64,000 nucleotides of DNA from Nectonema munidae. Taxonomy: Eukaryota > Nematomorpha > Nectonematoida > Nectonematidae. The stretch covers positions 107,501-171,500 of the forward strand of contig JAUIRK010001006.1 in assembly GCA_030549495.1 (NCBI GenBank), read 5' to 3'. The position numbers and the translations under genes are program-made. Below the pieces are notes generated by a model, which worked only from the letters and a program-made list of their open reading frames with translations, did not search any database and had not been told where the DNA came from. This document shows, piece after piece, positions 47,294 through 61,030 of the stretch. How positions within the stretch are numbered: position 1 is the stretch's first letter; each line of letters starts with the position of its first letter.

Positions 47294-47526
47294 CAGGGGT
47301 CGGCAAAGTGATCGATATCGACCCTTGGGGATCGATAAGATAGACAAACTTACCAAATTGTGCTATGCTTTTTTACTTTATAGTAGTAAAAAATCGCATT
47401 TTTCTTTTATATATATGAAACATTTTTGGTTTGTATTTTTTTCATAATTTATATGTGGAGTGGGGGTCGATGTGAGGACAAATGTTTAATTTTATTAAAC
47501 ATATGTTTAAAATTTGCCGATCCCTG
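47294..47526. mobile_element. hAT-like MITE (CAGGGGTCGGCAAA)
   Basis: Inverted ends CAGGGGTCGGCAAAGTG and, reverse-complemented, CAGGGATCGGCAAATTTTA; 233 bp, non-coding. The tip matches a widespread hAT terminal repeat type. A clear 8-bp target duplication was not seen. Confidence 0.78.
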
Positions 47527-47529
47527 ATA

Positions 47530-47640
47530 TAGGATTGTAATTTAACTTAGATTGGTAGGAAATCTGAAATTTTAGAATCAGGTCAGATTTATCAAAAATG
47601 GCAGAGATGCCAATATGAGATGAAGTAACTTTTCAAATTT
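47530..47640. repeat. Fragment of the 23250-23650 repeat module
   Basis: TTGGTAGGAAATCTGAAATT, GGTCAGATTTATCAAAAATG and AGATGCCAATATGAG match the module in the 22-26 kb island, same orientation. Confidence 0.7.
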
Positions 47641-50344
47641 TATGCGATATTTACTAGTTAGTTAGCAAGATGAAAGATCTGATATTGAGAGATGCAAAAA
47701 AAATAGAAAATTGTTAGGAGCTAGAGCCATTAAAATTTGTAGTAATTCCGACTCAAGCTCCATTCAATATGATCAGCTTTGCTTCGGATGCGACTCCTCC
47801 GAAATTATCTCGCTCCATGGCTCCGGGCTAGACATAAATAGCGCTCTCAGGGAGATGATTTCTCCCCCGTCACCTCATTTCCTCTCTTCATAGCTTTATT
47901 TATATTTGCGTATTCTGTTGCAATCATAATTGTTCCAATTACTTTTCACTGCCAATTAACACAGGAAAAGCAATGGGATTGCATATAGCACCTAACTTTT
48001 TCAAAAGTTTTTTTTAGTTAGAAAGAAATATTTTCAAGACGCAATGTTTTCAGACATTAAATATTATTGATCATTTAGTTTAATTTAATAAAATTTTATG
48101 AACTAAGATCATTTAATTTTTTACCTCCATGGTTCAAAAGGGTTTTAGAAAACCTCTGCGATAAATCCAAATTGAAAAAGGCAATGTGACTATCGGTTTC
48201 AATAAGTGATGAATTGAAATAATGAGGCTTTATTAAAAGCGATGAGTAGTGATCTCCATGTCCTAATGGAATAGTCTCAAACAAAAAAATCTGGCGTAAA
48301 TTTTAGCCGTTTGCCAGTCTATTTTGGTGAAAAATTATTTTAAAATTTTTTTAATTTGAAATGTCCTATCGCTGGCATAATGAAATTGTTTAATAATTTA
48401 ATTGTGGTAAATTTATATCGAGGTCATCGTAGCTATAAATCCTGCTTTGAGAGAAATGCCTGATGAGTTTATAAAATCTATAAGTCTCTTCATATTATGT
48501 CTTCACGATAATATAAAGAAATTGTTTTAGCTCAAATCATTATTCAGATGATTAAAGACGAAATTCCACAATCTGGAATGAACTCAATATATAATCCTTG
48601 GAGTTATTCGCGATTGTGGTGGGATTGGAAGCTGAGAATGTAAGTGTATAATAATGGTGGTGTGTTCATTGGATAAAATCCTTTTATAATAAATTATGAA
48701 AATTATAAATAAAAAAATTTGCGCGCAAAATTTTGGGGATGTACAAGAGATGGTTATAAAGTACACTTAAAACATATTGTTATATATATAAGTTTTAAAA
48801 AATGTATGTTCATAATATGAGTCTAATGAGAATAGTGTCTCTTCTCTCTAATTTACAACTTTTCAAATATTGTATACTTTAAAATTATATCTACAAATAA
48901 TAACCAAAATATTGGAGCCAAATTTTTTAAATATGGGAGTCGGACTTCTATATACTCAAATTCCAATTTGTAAGTATCAGGTGTTTTATCCTCACTAATA
49001 AAATACAATCCTGGTATCTGAAGAGATCTGAAGGTCGAATTGACATATGTAGAATATTGTGTTTCTGAGTATTGCGTCACGTGTTCGTTATATATGGGTA
49101 AAAGGGGCGCACATCCGGGCGGGAGAGGGAGAACAAACTTCTTGCACCGAATAAAATTAAATTCTCTCAATTATTTATATTTGGAATAGACAAGCGATTT
49201 TTCAAAATGGCGAAGACAAAAAACAATTAGATTTTCTAGCATTTGCCACATAACATCAAATAATTACTAAAGTAACAGCTGATCAGAGTAACAAAATTAT
49301 TAAAAACATACTAAGTAGAAAGTAGACAAACTGAGGATAAGTCAAATGTATATTCTGAACAAGATGTAAATAAATAGATAATTATATTCATTCTTAATTA
49401 TGAAAATTACTTTATAAAAATTTCATGTTTGAACTAGTTTTGAAAATTTACAAGAAATAGTTTTAAATAAAATTATTTAAATTTTAAGATGAGCTATAAA
49501 AAGAGTTCACATATTCAATGCCCGCGGGCTGCAAAATTTTAAGACAAATGCTCAAAAAAGAAAAATTTGTGAGCATGTTATTGTCTTGTGACCATGTCAT
49601 TAAATGTCTGCCTTATATGTACACCATTGTTTGCTACAGGAGTAAATATGAATTCGAGGGCATCACTCATATGTTGAGAGAATAATAAAATCACTATTCA
49701 TTTTTGCGAAAATATATTCCATACATATTCTTAATACATGAGAAGTGGATATAATATTTCGATACCATGGATTAGACATCTATTACGCTAAAATAGCTAT
49801 CTAAAAATCATATAAATTTAAAAGGTTATTAATTTGAAATAAAACTATTCTAGATAATAGTCAATAGATATAGACAATTTAAAGCGAATTCTTAAGTTAA
49901 TTTAGGGTCGTGCTAAAACAAGCTATAAAGAGAAGCTACAAAAAAAGTAAAATGGAAACTCACTCGGTTAAAAAAAAATTAATAAAAAAAATTAATAAAT
50001 AAATAAAAATAAATTTAATTAATTTTATTTTAACTTATAACTTAATTTATAATAAATAATAAATTAATTATTTGATATTATTTGAATTAATTTAGATTAT
50101 AATGGGTCTGTATTAAAAGTGCCACAATTATGTAACAAAAAAAGAATAAAAAATCAATTTAATTTTATTAATACATAATTTAATAAAGATCATTGTCATT
50201 TTACATGAAATAGGTAGAGATGTCACTTTCCAAATTTAATAGATATGCTTGCAAATTGCTTAATGGGGGTTGAATAGAAGAATGCAAAGAAGGATGTTAG
50301 GAGTATACTAGAAATGATAAATATATATAGAGAAGGATAGTCGG
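47641..50344. other. No gene recognised
   Basis: A G+C-richer frame at 47711-47893 (DQLCFGCDSSEIISLHGSG) has no recognised family and lacks convincing splice context. A GGGCGCACATCCGG MITE-like tip occurs near 49088. Confidence 0.4.
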
Positions 50345-52450
50345 TTTTATTGTGGGCTAAGATGATGAATGGGTTCAATGGTGCCTATCAAGGCGGAGAA
50401 TAAGTTTAAGAGTTCTGGGTGAGTAATGATGTCGCTTAGATTAGTGGGAAAGTGTCCAAAGGTTGAGGCGCAAGTCTTGATAAGTTTGTGTGGGTGTGAG
50501 ATGAAGAATCGGCAGAAGAGGACGAGGTGGTATGGTGTTTCGAAAAGTGTGTTGCAGAACCGATACGTCAGGTTGTCTGAGAGTCTAATGCGAAAAAAAG
50601 TAGGTTGTGGAAGGGCAATGACCCGATAGCGACCTAATAAGAGATCTCGATGGAGTGTATTTGTGCGAAGCCTAGGTTTGGTGTATGGCATTGATGTTTG
50701 ATATGCGCGAAAGCGGGGTGTTTATGTAGTTGGTGAGGGAGTTTTGCCATTAGTTTTGAGTGTGCATGGAAATGTTGCGTAGTAAGATGTTGGGGTGTAC
50801 TGAGGTCAAATTTGTAATGCATGGTCTTGATAAGGTTCTTTTAGCGAGATGGTAAACATGCAAGTTTTCATGTATGTTAGAGTGAGTGGGGCACCAGAAA
50901 ATGGAGACAGTGAAATTAGTGGAGAGGAGTCCTAGTTTTGAGAACAAGATGGAAGCAAAGAAGGGAAAGTTTTTGATAAGGTGTAAATCGCGCGTGATGT
51001 TCAAGGAGTCTGTATAGAAATGAATATGAGTGAAATGTGTGAAGGTATTGATGTGTTGAGTGATCTGATCGCATGAGGTGATTAAAGCTTGACTCAGCAT
51101 CATAAATTGTAGTTAAATGGTTTAGAGGAGAGCTTGTAGAAAAGAAGGGAAATAGAGATAGGGGCCTGCATAAAAAGCGGTGGCGATAGCGCATTTTTAC
51201 GATGACTTGAAAGCGTCTGTGAAGATTCTCAGGGTTGAAGGGTCGAAGCGATGTTGAGTTTTTTTTTTTACCTGTTTAGCGGCGAGAGATTTGTTTGCGT
51301 GAGTAGTCATAGCAAAAGGAAGGGGCGAAGAGGGATGTACTAATGTTATGGGGTGTATATTAGTGTGTATGAGGTAACGGTGCGAAGTGGGAAGTGATGT
51401 GTGAAGCAGCTTGGCGTGAGGGTGTGATGCGTTCAGTGGAAGATGTAAATGGGAGCCTGAAGATGGGAAAAGTAGAGATTTGTATATGCTAATGTAGCGT
51501 CTGATGAAGGTATCTTTCAGTTGGATTAAAAGTGGTGTGCAGTTCAGTGTGAATTCTAGAATAGATGTTTGGGTTGTGTGATAAGCTTTCGAGATGGTTA
51601 ATAGACTGAGTCTATGGATTTTGAATAAATATATAAGGGTGGATGGGTGAGCTAACGATGAGCCCCATGAGAGGATGCCGTATTGGATTAGCGGAAGTAT
51701 GAAAGATTTGTAAATGAATAAAAAATGATGGATACTTAGACCACATTTTTATGAGATTGCTTGTCTTAGTTGGAACAGAGTCTGTGATAGTTTGATGTAG
51801 GTTTTTTTGAAGTGTGTGGACCATTTCATATTTGTTTGAAAGGTAAGGCCTAAATACTTGATGGTGGTTGTTATGATTGGTAAGCAAAGGTAGATGTGGG
51901 GAGTGTTTGCGAGTGAAATGAATTAGGGTGGTTTTGGATGTGTTTAAAGATATTTTTAGCGAGGTGGCGGTGAAGTTCAGGATGTTAAAAAGTGAGGCGA
52001 TATTCTCGAGGTTTTCGTGTTGTGTGTTTGCTGAGAAAGAAAAGAGAAGATCGTCTGAGTAGCAGTGGGAAAAGTGATATTTGGACTCGAGGAGATGATT
52101 GATGAGAATGAGCCAGAGGATGTAAGAGAGGCAACCTCCTTGGGGAGTGGAGAGAAAGAGTGTATGAACTGAGCGGATGGATTTTTCGCGGAAGATTAAG
52201 CAGCGGTTTTGTAGGTAGCTGCTGATTAACTTGATTATATAGGGTGGATATTTTTTGAGATGCATGTTGAGGATGATGGCGTGGTGCCAGGCGCTGTTGA
52301 ATGCGTTATCGATGTCAAGGAAAAGGACTGATGCGGTCTATTGGGATGCTATGGATTGTTTTAAATACTCGGTCAGCTTGGAGAAAGCTGACTCATTATT
52401 CCTGTGTGGAAGATATGCAAACTGTGATAGGTGTATGAAGTTGTTCTGTG
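50345..52450 (-). mobile_element. I/R1-like LINE with RNase H domain, 5'-truncated
   Basis: Minus strand from about 52450: FAYLPHRNNESAFSKLTEYL, FLDIDNAFNSAWHHAIILNM (RT block with catalytic Asp), then LKKYPPYIIKLISSYLQNRC, STPQGGCLSYILW (block 4), HCYSDDLLFSF (the xxDD catalytic block, SDD here), and LKISLNTSKTTLIHF. Downstream fragments encode RNase H (HIHFYTDSLNITRDL with its Asp, then IFWCPTHSNIHEN), followed by a C-terminal tail with CNTLFETPYHLVLFC. The combination and order are those of I/R1-type non-LTR elements. The largest intact frame is 51612-52265; frameshifts and stops separate the rest. Confidence 0.88.
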
Positions 52451-53890
52451 ATATATAATGAATCATGAGTTAATGTACTCAAAGGAAAAAAATCAAAAAC
52501 TCATTCATCCCTTAATTAATAATATTCAAGAAATTAAAAAAAGATTTTATTATTTGGAAAAGCAATCGATATTTATATTTGGAATGTATGATAATAACTA
52601 TATTTTTTCTATAAGAAACTATGAATGGTGTGGACACATAAATGCCAGTCAAATTGGCAGTATATGTCAAAATATCTCCTTACGGTATAATAAAATTTTA
52701 AGTATTTGTAACAAACACTTATAACCACTTCAATCAGGAATTAGATTTAGAAATGTAAATCTATTCAGGGTTTTCAAACTTAACGAGACCATTGCAAATA
52801 TTTAATTTTTGGAGCGCTCAATTGCCTCTTATTTTTCCAAATATTCTAATCAAGTTTTTTATAAACATTTTTCAAAAAAAATGTTGATCTTTCGACAGGA
52901 ATTAAATATTTGGAATTATACCATATAATTTTATTCGAAGTTTTATCAAATAAAATGATAGTTATGATTAGAAACAAACATGATCAAGATAGTTATGATA
53001 TTTAAACTCTATTGTTTTGATTAATTCAAACAAAAAATGCAAGGCAGTATGATCCATGAAATAAATAAAATGAAGCCTGTTCAGTGGTCTATTTCTGGTA
53101 TTCATAATGAAAAACTCATGTACACTCGAAACATTGAGGCAAATTTGTAAATAATTAAATTTCAAAAGTCGAAATTTTCAGATCAAAATTCAAAATGTGG
53201 ACTTTTCGGAGAAAGGAAAATATTCAGTCATTTTTTTTTGGGGCACTTTTAAAATATGGACTTAATTATTGATTAAGTGACTTTTTTAACTGATAAAAAA
53301 GATAATTATTTTATTCAAAAACTTCATTTTCTTATATTTGAAGCATATTTTAGGATTTTAAAGCAAATAAATTTTGGGGTACTTTTAAGTTAGACCGCAG
53401 TTAATTATTTAAATTAGAGCAGCCATTAAAAATGTGAAGGAAATAGAATTTGATGTGTCAAAAACTATAATCGATATGATCTATTTAAAATATTCCAATC
53501 CTTTAAAGTGTTTAATCTTTGTCAATTATAAGCATACTTGTCGAAATCTTCATGTGGTATTTTGCCACTTTTTAAATATTTTTCTGTTGAATGTGCTTTT
53601 AATAAATATATACATAAATATAAAGGATTATTTCTATGTTATTTAAAATTTGAAAAAGTTTTAAAATACGTAAGGTTATTAAATATTAAGGTTGCTTAGT
53701 GGGATATAAATGCTTAATAAAATATTTATAATAATAAATGTAAAGGTACCATTGGTGTTTTCATTGATAAAGCACAATTAGACCGCTTGTATCGAAAAGG
53801 AAAAAGCAAAGAAAAAAAACCATTTCATATCAGTGGTCTGGCAAAACCACTGGAGACAACAAAAAGAAACAACGAAATGTTTAGAAAGTA
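52451..53890. other. No gene recognised
   Basis: The 88-codon frame at 52458-52724 is AT-rich and unassigned. Confidence 0.4.
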
Positions 53891-54103
53891 TATGTGACCA
53901 GGGTAGGATTAACCTAGGCTAAAAAAGCTATAGCTTAAGGCCTCACTTTTTGAGGGGCCTCATATTTAAACATATTCTGAAATTTTATAGAATTATACAA
54001 AATTCAACTATAAATATACACTTTTATTTTTTTGTTTAAAACAAACTATATCATTTTTTGCTTCTGAATGCAAATATTTCATTTCAAATATATGAGGTCA
54101 ATG

Positions 54104-54430
54104 CAATGCCCGCGCTAAAGCTAAATTTCAAGGGGGCTGAAATGGGGCAAAGAAACACATTTGAAAAAAAATTATTTCCTATATTACTTTATATCCTATA
54201 TTACTTTGCTGAAAAGCATGAAGTACTTCTGTAAAAAAAACCTATAGAAATCTCATATTATACATACACATACACCAGCATTTATATAAGATTATTGTGT
54301 ACAATTTTTGCTTATTTATTTTTTCTTTAAAAAGTGCATGGGGCAAAACCAAAAATTTTAGGGGGGCAAAGATTAATACAGGGGGGGGGGGGGCACGTGC
54401 CCCAAAATTATATAGGTAGCGCGAGCACTG
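54104..54430. mobile_element. hAT-like MITE nested in the hAT element
   Basis: Inverted ends CAATGCCCGCGCTA and, reverse-complemented, CAGTGCTCGCGCTA. Flanking 8-mers GGTCAATG (54096-54103) and GCTCAATG (54431-54438) match at seven of eight bases, a target duplication. Contains a poly-G run near 54381-54392. It inserted after the host hAT element. Confidence 0.87.
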
Positions 54431-54999
54431 GCTCAATGATATTTCACTAAAAATTGAATATTGCTTTTTTGCCTTATAAACTATTAGACAAATTGAGTAA
54501 TAAAATGTCCAATTCTATTTAGCTCCGGGTGATCTTGATTTTTATAATGGAGGTCTTTAATGTAGCTTATATATTTTAAGTTTTATTTAATTCGTTCAAA
54601 CTTTAATTTAGTAACTCTATTTTTTTATACTAATAACTATCTTAAGGTTTATAGACATAAGTTATTCTTTATTATTACATATCTTTCAGTTTTTTCTAGT
54701 TTTTTTGTTAAAAGTATTGCTATAATTGATTTGCAACTTGTATCATTTTTAGGTTCTGGCTTAATTATAAAAATATATGTCGTCTCAACAAATATATTTG
54801 TAAAGAAAAATTAATATTTTTTTTTGGCTTTTTCATTTGGTTGATTTTTTTAAATTCAATTTGTTAAAAACTATTTAAAAATGAATAAAATTTTTCTTTA
54901 AAACAATAAATATATATTTTATCTGGTAAATAAATATTTTGTATCTTTAGAAAAAATTGCTCTTAAATAAATGTTTTCAATTCAGGCATATAAGCCATC

Positions 55000-57250
55000 A
55001 TGAAAAGAATTTTTGAAAGTGGATTTCAAAAACGAAAACAAATTTTGGAGAAACAAGAAAAAACACTTCCAAAACTCGATAAATATTTATTCTTAAATGC
55101 AGATGTTTTAGAAACTGAGGTAAAAATGGAGAGCAAAACTCAGAAAATATACCTGTAGATTTCGTCAACAAAAAAACCGAAGAAGCTGTTGATTGTTATG
55201 TTGAAAACAACTGGTTCTAGAACTGAAGAAAATAAAAGCCCTGCTGATTCGGTTGATTTTTCTAATGGAAATATCGTCTCTAGGGCTAATGATTTAGGTC
55301 AATATAATTCTTTCAGTGAAGCAGATTTGGATTATTGGAAGCAAAAGGGCCTTCAGAGTGCCAGCATTGGGATAGTTCATTTGAAAATTCCAAATCAAAC
55401 TAGATACTGTTCAAGAAGCATATTTCATTCCCGAAACTTAATGGAATAAAATATGATCGTGACTGGCTTGTATACTCTCCAACAACTGGTTCCGTATATT
55501 GCTTTGTTTGTAGTCTTTTCAAGCATTCTACATCATCAATATCATCTCCTCGAGGTTTTAGTGACTGGCGAAATATTGGTTTAATCAAAACTCACGAAAA
55601 TTCTGATACCCATAGATCATCTCTACTCATATACTTATCGAGAAAAAGGGTTCTACAATCGAATCAAAATTAAGCAAAAATATAAGAGAAGAACAGCAAT
55701 ATTGGAAGAAAGTACTTGAGCGCATTATTGCTGTAATATGTAGGTTAGCAGAGCGCGGATTAACTTTTAGAGGAAGTAATGAACTTTTGGGTCATCGAAT
55801 AATGGTAATTATCTTGGTATTTTTGAATTAATAGCTAAGTTCGGCCCGTTTCTTGCTAGTCACGTAATCAAATACAAGAGCAAAGGAAAGGGGACTGCTA
55901 GGTGGATTCTACACCAGATTTGTTTCACACAGATCAATTAAGCATAATAGTTAGATATGTGTCCCCGATTAATGGTTTACCAGTCGAAAGAGTTTTAACT
56001 TTATAGAAATTATATAATCACAGTGGTGAAATCCTGGCAGATATCGTAGTAAATTTTTTTAATCAACAATGTAAAATTGATTTTCAAAAATTCAGAGGAC
56101 AAACATATGATATTGATAATGCAGCAAACATGTCAGGCAAATATAAAGGCATGCAGCAAAAATTCTAGAAATCAACAAGCACGCTGTAATATTCCTTGTG
56201 CTGGCCATTCTTTGAATCTTGTAGGTTGATCTGCTGTAGATTGGTGTTAAGATGGGGTGAGTTTTTTCAACATCGTACAAGAATTATACGTTTTTTTCAT
56301 CTACAAAAAGATGGAATGTTATGCAAAATTTTCTGAAAACAAAATTCAATGTTCCGAAAGTTCTCTCTGACACTAGATGGTCTGCGCATGCAAAGTCGGT
56401 ATCCGCTATAGATGAACATTATCATTCACTCATTGAGACCCTCAATTATTTCTATGACAATGATAATGAGAATGGAGACACAAGAATTCGAGCTCGTTCT
56501 CTGCTTGCAAAAATGGGAAAATTAGAGTCTGTTTTTATGCTATGCTTATGGAAGCTATGCAAGAACTTATATTCATCACTTGCAGAGTTTGTGAAGAGTA
56601 CATGTGAAGAATTTAACAAATTTGAAGAATAAGCAAAGTCTAAACTGCCTGACGTTAACTTAAGCTGACACAAAAAAGAATGCAAAATGATGGAAATGCT
56701 TCCGATGCAGATGACGAACTGCTTCCAAGAGAAAAATTCAGTGTGAAATCTTTCATTTCAATTCTCGATGTTCTTTCAACAAATTTGACAAAAAGGGCTG
56801 AAATTTATAATGATATTATTGCTAACAAATTTTCTATCCTTATCGCCTTCCAAAATTCAGATGAAAAACTGTAAAACGATGTAAAAAATATGGTTGAAGA
56901 ATACCCTAACGATGTTGATATGAATCTTTTGAGCAAGTTAAAGCATTTTCATATTTACGTCCAGAAAAATTATCCAAATCAAAAAAATTTCACTCATGAA
57001 TCATTGTATCAAATAATATGTACAGACAAAATTCAGCAAGTTTTTCCAAATTTAGAAGGCATTTTGTGAATTTTCTTATGCTTGATGATCGCTAATTGTT
57101 CTCGATTTCACAAATGAAAAGAATAAAAAGTGAGCTTCGAACAAATATGTCTCAAGATAAATTTTCAGCTTTAAGTTTATTGTGTATAGAAAGTGATTGT
57201 TACGCTTAATATCTTTCGATGAACTAGTTGATGCATTTGCTCAAAGAAAA
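55000..57250 (+). pseudogene. hAT (TTF/ZMYM1-type) transposase, decayed
   Basis: Starts MKRIFESGFQKRKQILEKQE, the usual lysine-rich N-terminus. Later fragments are DRDWLVYSPTTGSVYCFVCS (TTF zinc finger), YVSPINGLPVER, GQTYDIDNAANMSGKYKGMQ (core block), PCAGHSLNL-like sequence, LSDTRWSAHAKSVSAI and a C-terminal half ending near 57250 (RLISFDELVDAFAQRK-like). Length fits a transposase of about 700 residues. Several stops and frameshifts interrupt it; the longest open parts are 56321-56632 and 55189-55449. Confidence 0.88.
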
Positions 57251-57713
57251 ACATGTAAAAGAATATTTTGAATTATTCATTTTTTGGTGTTACTTTTTGA
57301 TTTTATCAAGATTTGAATTTTATATAATAAATTCGGCAATGTTTTTTTAATTTTTTACTGGTGAAAAGGGACCTCAAATTTTTTTTCAGCTTAGGGTCTC
57401 AGTGAGTTTTAATCCGGCCCTGTATGTGACATACAAAATATAGGCGTTTGCCCGACATACTATATATCTAAATATATAGTTTTGATTTTTTTGATGAACC
57501 CCAGAAAACCAACTTTCAATCACAAATTTCTTATTGAAAATTTCCATATTTTCTAATAGGGTTCTAGATACAAAATATATTAAATTTCAGAAAAATTTTA
57601 AAAAACTATAAAAGTTATAATGATCAACATTTTTATCACTTGGAAGTTATATATAGATATCTGTCTTACGCGAAAAGATAGAGATTTCGAAGATTTGTTG
57701 ATTTAAAAATATA

Positions 57714-57908
57714 TGTCATGTAGTAGTGTGTAAATAAATTAAAGATAACCAAAGCTTGGATTTATTCTATTAAATCTACGTATCTGAAAAATATATATAT
57801 AATGTAGAACAAAAGGGAAACTAATGAAATAAACAACTTGAAATTATATTATACAAAATAAAAGAGAGTACCAGCCATGCGTAACTTGGATAGAAAAAAA
57901 ATAAAACA
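57714..57908 (-). repeat. Gypsy 3' LTR
   Basis: In element direction it begins TGTTTTA and ends CTACTACATGACA. It matches 61533-61719. The shared similarity extends up to six bases further (GTAGAA on the plus strand), so the inner edge is uncertain by that much. Confidence 0.88.
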
Positions 57909-57979
57909 GTAGAACAAAAGCATCAAATTTACTAATCATGACATTCACCCACACAAAAAACATGTCACAAGTTCATACG

Positions 57980-59140
57980 ATTAATCGGCTTAGGAGTTCT
58001 TTTGGAACGACGGAGTGGAGGATTGCAACCAGATGAATCTCACTTTCTGATGAAAATGAAGAAACTTCGGAATCTAAAACGTCTGGTTCTTTGAGAGTAT
58101 CTGAAATATTCCCTGGAGTCTCTTTAGTTTTGAAATGAGAAGCTTCTCCGTTTTCAAGAAACATTTCAGAACTTTCCTGAATAGCTCGATCACTAACGGT
58201 GTTCGGAAAAGGGGCCAAGTTTCGCAGAGCTACCGAATCCTCTTGACCATCAGGACGTAGTATAGTAGCATGTGTTGGACTAGCATCAAGTAGCTGTCCC
58301 ACTTCAACGATCGGATCGTATTTGCTTCTAACATTGAATTTTCTTAGCAAGACCTCTTTACTGCAACAAAGCCAAGAGGGTAGGGCAGTTCCACAAGTAG
58401 AACGTCTTTCAAAATTAAACAAATGCTCATGAGGTGAGACATACGTAGACGTACAAAGAAGAGATCTAATTGCATGAAGAGATTCGTGTAAAACACTCTG
58501 CCAGGCATTAATGGGTAACTTTCTTGACTCAAGTGCTAAGGAGATGGTGTTCCATATAATTCTGTTGTATCTTTCGCACTGTCCGTTCCTTATAGGATTA
58601 TATGCAGTAGAACGACTATGACAGATTCCAAGACGCACAAGAAATCTTTCGTCGGATGTAAACGAAGTTCCACGGTCAAAATGAATAAAGGAAAGGAGTC
58701 CAAAAATGGAGAAGATAGTTGTTAGACATTTGATAGCAGTTTGAGAACTACAATCTCGGCTTGGGAAGACAAAAGGAAAACGGCTATACTCGTCTACCAC
58801 TGTAAAAAGATAACGATAAAATGAAGAAACTGGAAGTGGCCCCTTGTAATCAATAGATAGACGCTGGAAAGGAGAGTTAGCAAGAACAAGACTTGTATCA
58901 GATGGTTTGATAAAACGGGGTTTTATTTTGGCATACACAGTACAGTCAGAAAATACACGTCTTACTTCTTCCAGAGAATAAGCCATATTCCTTGAACGTA
59001 CAAAGTGCCAAAAACGCTGTATTCCTGGATGGACCAGTGAGTCATGAATGGATTTCAACTCCGCTAACGAAGAGATCGCTGCCCCACATGTTCGTGACAA
59101 AGTATCGGCTACTACATTTTCTCTTCCAGGTCGATGCACA
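57980..59140 (-). other. Gypsy integrase region
   Basis: Zinc-binding His/Cys region near 59060-58950, then the DDE core with blocks SIDYKGPLP, HFDRGTSF and NGQCERYNRI carrying the three acidic residues, then a C-terminal region. Upstream MHRPGRENVVADTLSR marks the RNase H-integrase junction. Confidence 0.9.
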
Positions 59141-59329
59141 TGTCATATGAAAATGGAAGAAGTTCCATCTTCGATCTCATAATTTTTTCATTCTTAATTT
59201 TTCCTCGGTTACTTGCTGAAAACATAAAAGAAACTGCCTGTTTGATCAGTAACGATCGAGAAGTGCTTACCTGCGAGCAAGTTTTTCCATTTTCGAATGC
59301 ATTCCACTATTGCATATGCCTCTTTCTCA

Positions 59330-60240
59330 ACTATGTTTTCCACACTGAAGCAAGGTCCTCAATAGCTTTTTGTGATGCATCGGTCTCAAGAACAAACGGC
59401 AAATCATCATCAATAACTGTAACGGAAGATTTAGCAACATCGTTTTTACGATTTTGAAAAGTTTGCAGAGCGGCGGAGGGCATCGGAAAAAACTTGTTTT
59501 CGACTAAATGTCTAATTTTGGAAGAATAGTTGGGAATCCATCTAGAATAATATGCGAACATTCCAATGATTCGTTGCAAGGCTTTAGAGTCAGAAGGAGG
59601 AGGCATGTCTAAAAGCGACTTCATACGATTGGGATCAGGTTTTAAAACTCAATCGGATATCCTGTATCCAAGTACATCTATTGAGGTGAGACCAAATCTT
59701 GATTTGTCTTTGTTCAGCTCAAGGTTATACTTCCTAGCCGCATCCAAAAAGCATTACAAATTAGCGTCATGTTCAGTCTTTGTCTTACCGCAAATGGTAA
59801 TATCATCCAAATAGAAGAAGCTGGCAAGAAGGTTGTTATTAGAGATGAAAGAATTCATGAAGCGTTGAAATGCAGACACCCCATTGGTCACACCCATGGG
59901 CAAGCGCTTAAATTGGTAAAGCTCACTTCTAGCTTGAAAAGCTGTATATGGACGATCTTCTGGTCTGATCTCTATTAGGTAATACGCTTTTGAAATATCG
60001 ATAATACTAAAAACTGAGTATTGAGCAATCTGATTAACGATATCGTCAATTCGAGGTAAAGGATACGCATCAAGTTGAGTAAATCTGTTGATCGTTTACG
60101 AAAAATCAACTACCACGCGTTTCTTTTTATTAGGTGATGACGTATTCACTATTTGGGCTCTCCATGAAGAAAAATTTGACTCGATAATATCATCATTGAG
60201 CAGATGTTTAATCTCCTTTTGAATAAAACAAGTGTCTTCA
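59330..60240 (-). other. Gypsy reverse transcriptase and RNase H region
   Basis: Blocks for RT (including sequence like LPMGVTNGVSAFQRFMN) and the RT-RNase H connection (RIIGMFAYYSRWIPNYSSKI), then the RNase H start (LETDASQKA). Confidence 0.85.
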
Positions 60241-61030
60241 GGGCAATAATTCTACTTCAGAGCAAGGAGTCAGATTGCTGAAAAGTTTGATAGGAGAGCA
60301 TTTAGCCTTAGTAAGAGCACATATGTTTAGTGAATTTCGTGGTCCGCCAAAAGAAAAATTAACTTTTTGGTGTAGTTTAAGAAAAGGCACACCTAATATC
60401 AATTCAGAACATGAATCTGGAAGAACAGTGAAACTTATTTTCTGGTAGTTTTTGCCGTTGAAAGTGATATCCTCTAAGCAATACTTTGTAAGCTTCAAAG
60501 AGAGAGCTGATGAAGCCATTGAAACAGTAGATTGGAAGTCCAAAGTTGGTAACTCAAGTTTCTTTACAATTTTTTCACTAACAAAATTGTCGGAACTACC
60601 AGTATCTACAAGGGCATTTAGCAGGCTTCCTCTAAGTTCAACAGATTTTGTGATGAGACTAGAGATGACAGAGTCACTAACATTGGCCAGAACGACAGCA
60701 GACGACTGTAATCTCCGCATAGAGTCAGAACTGCAGACCTTAGCAAAATGCCCGACTTTTTGGCACTTTCGACATACTACTTGACGAGCAGGACACAAGC
60801 TTCGATCGACTTTTAGGCGCCGTTTGCCGCTACAGTTATAGCATTTACCTGAGAAAGGACGAGAATAAGAAATCGCAGCAGACATTGGTGAAGTTTCTTT
60901 AAAAGGCAAAACAGATTCAATAGGCATGTCTTGGGAAGAAGCAGTCGGGGTAGCAGCAGCAACAGTTGTAGGATAAGAAAGATCTTTAGACATAGGATTC
61001 ACAATGAAGTTTAACCTGTTCGAGTGCCCG
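60240..61030 (-). other. Gypsy nucleocapsid and retropepsin region
   Basis: Zinc knuckle CRKCQKVGHFAKVC (CX2CX4HX4C), preceded by a second Cys-rich stretch, then the aspartic protease block ALVDTGSSDNFVSE. Confidence 0.9.

Larger units (their letters stand above)
53899..57422 (+). mobile_element. Full-length hAT element with perfect 8-bp target duplication
   Basis: Flanked by TATGTGAC at 53891-53898 and 57423-57430. Terminal inverted repeats are CAGGGTAGGATTAA on the left and, reverse-complemented, CAGGGCCGGATTAA on the right. The 3.5 kb body carries a decayed TTF/ZMYM1-type transposase (55000-57250) on the plus strand and a nested MITE (54104-54430). The perfect duplication and good ends indicate insertion by transposition, yet the transposase carries several stops. 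Confidence 0.95.

Noticed and set aside
47711-47893. 60-codon frame with locally higher G+C as a host exon
   Set aside because: No convincing splice sites and no recognisable family; may derive from a decayed GACTCCG-type repeat.
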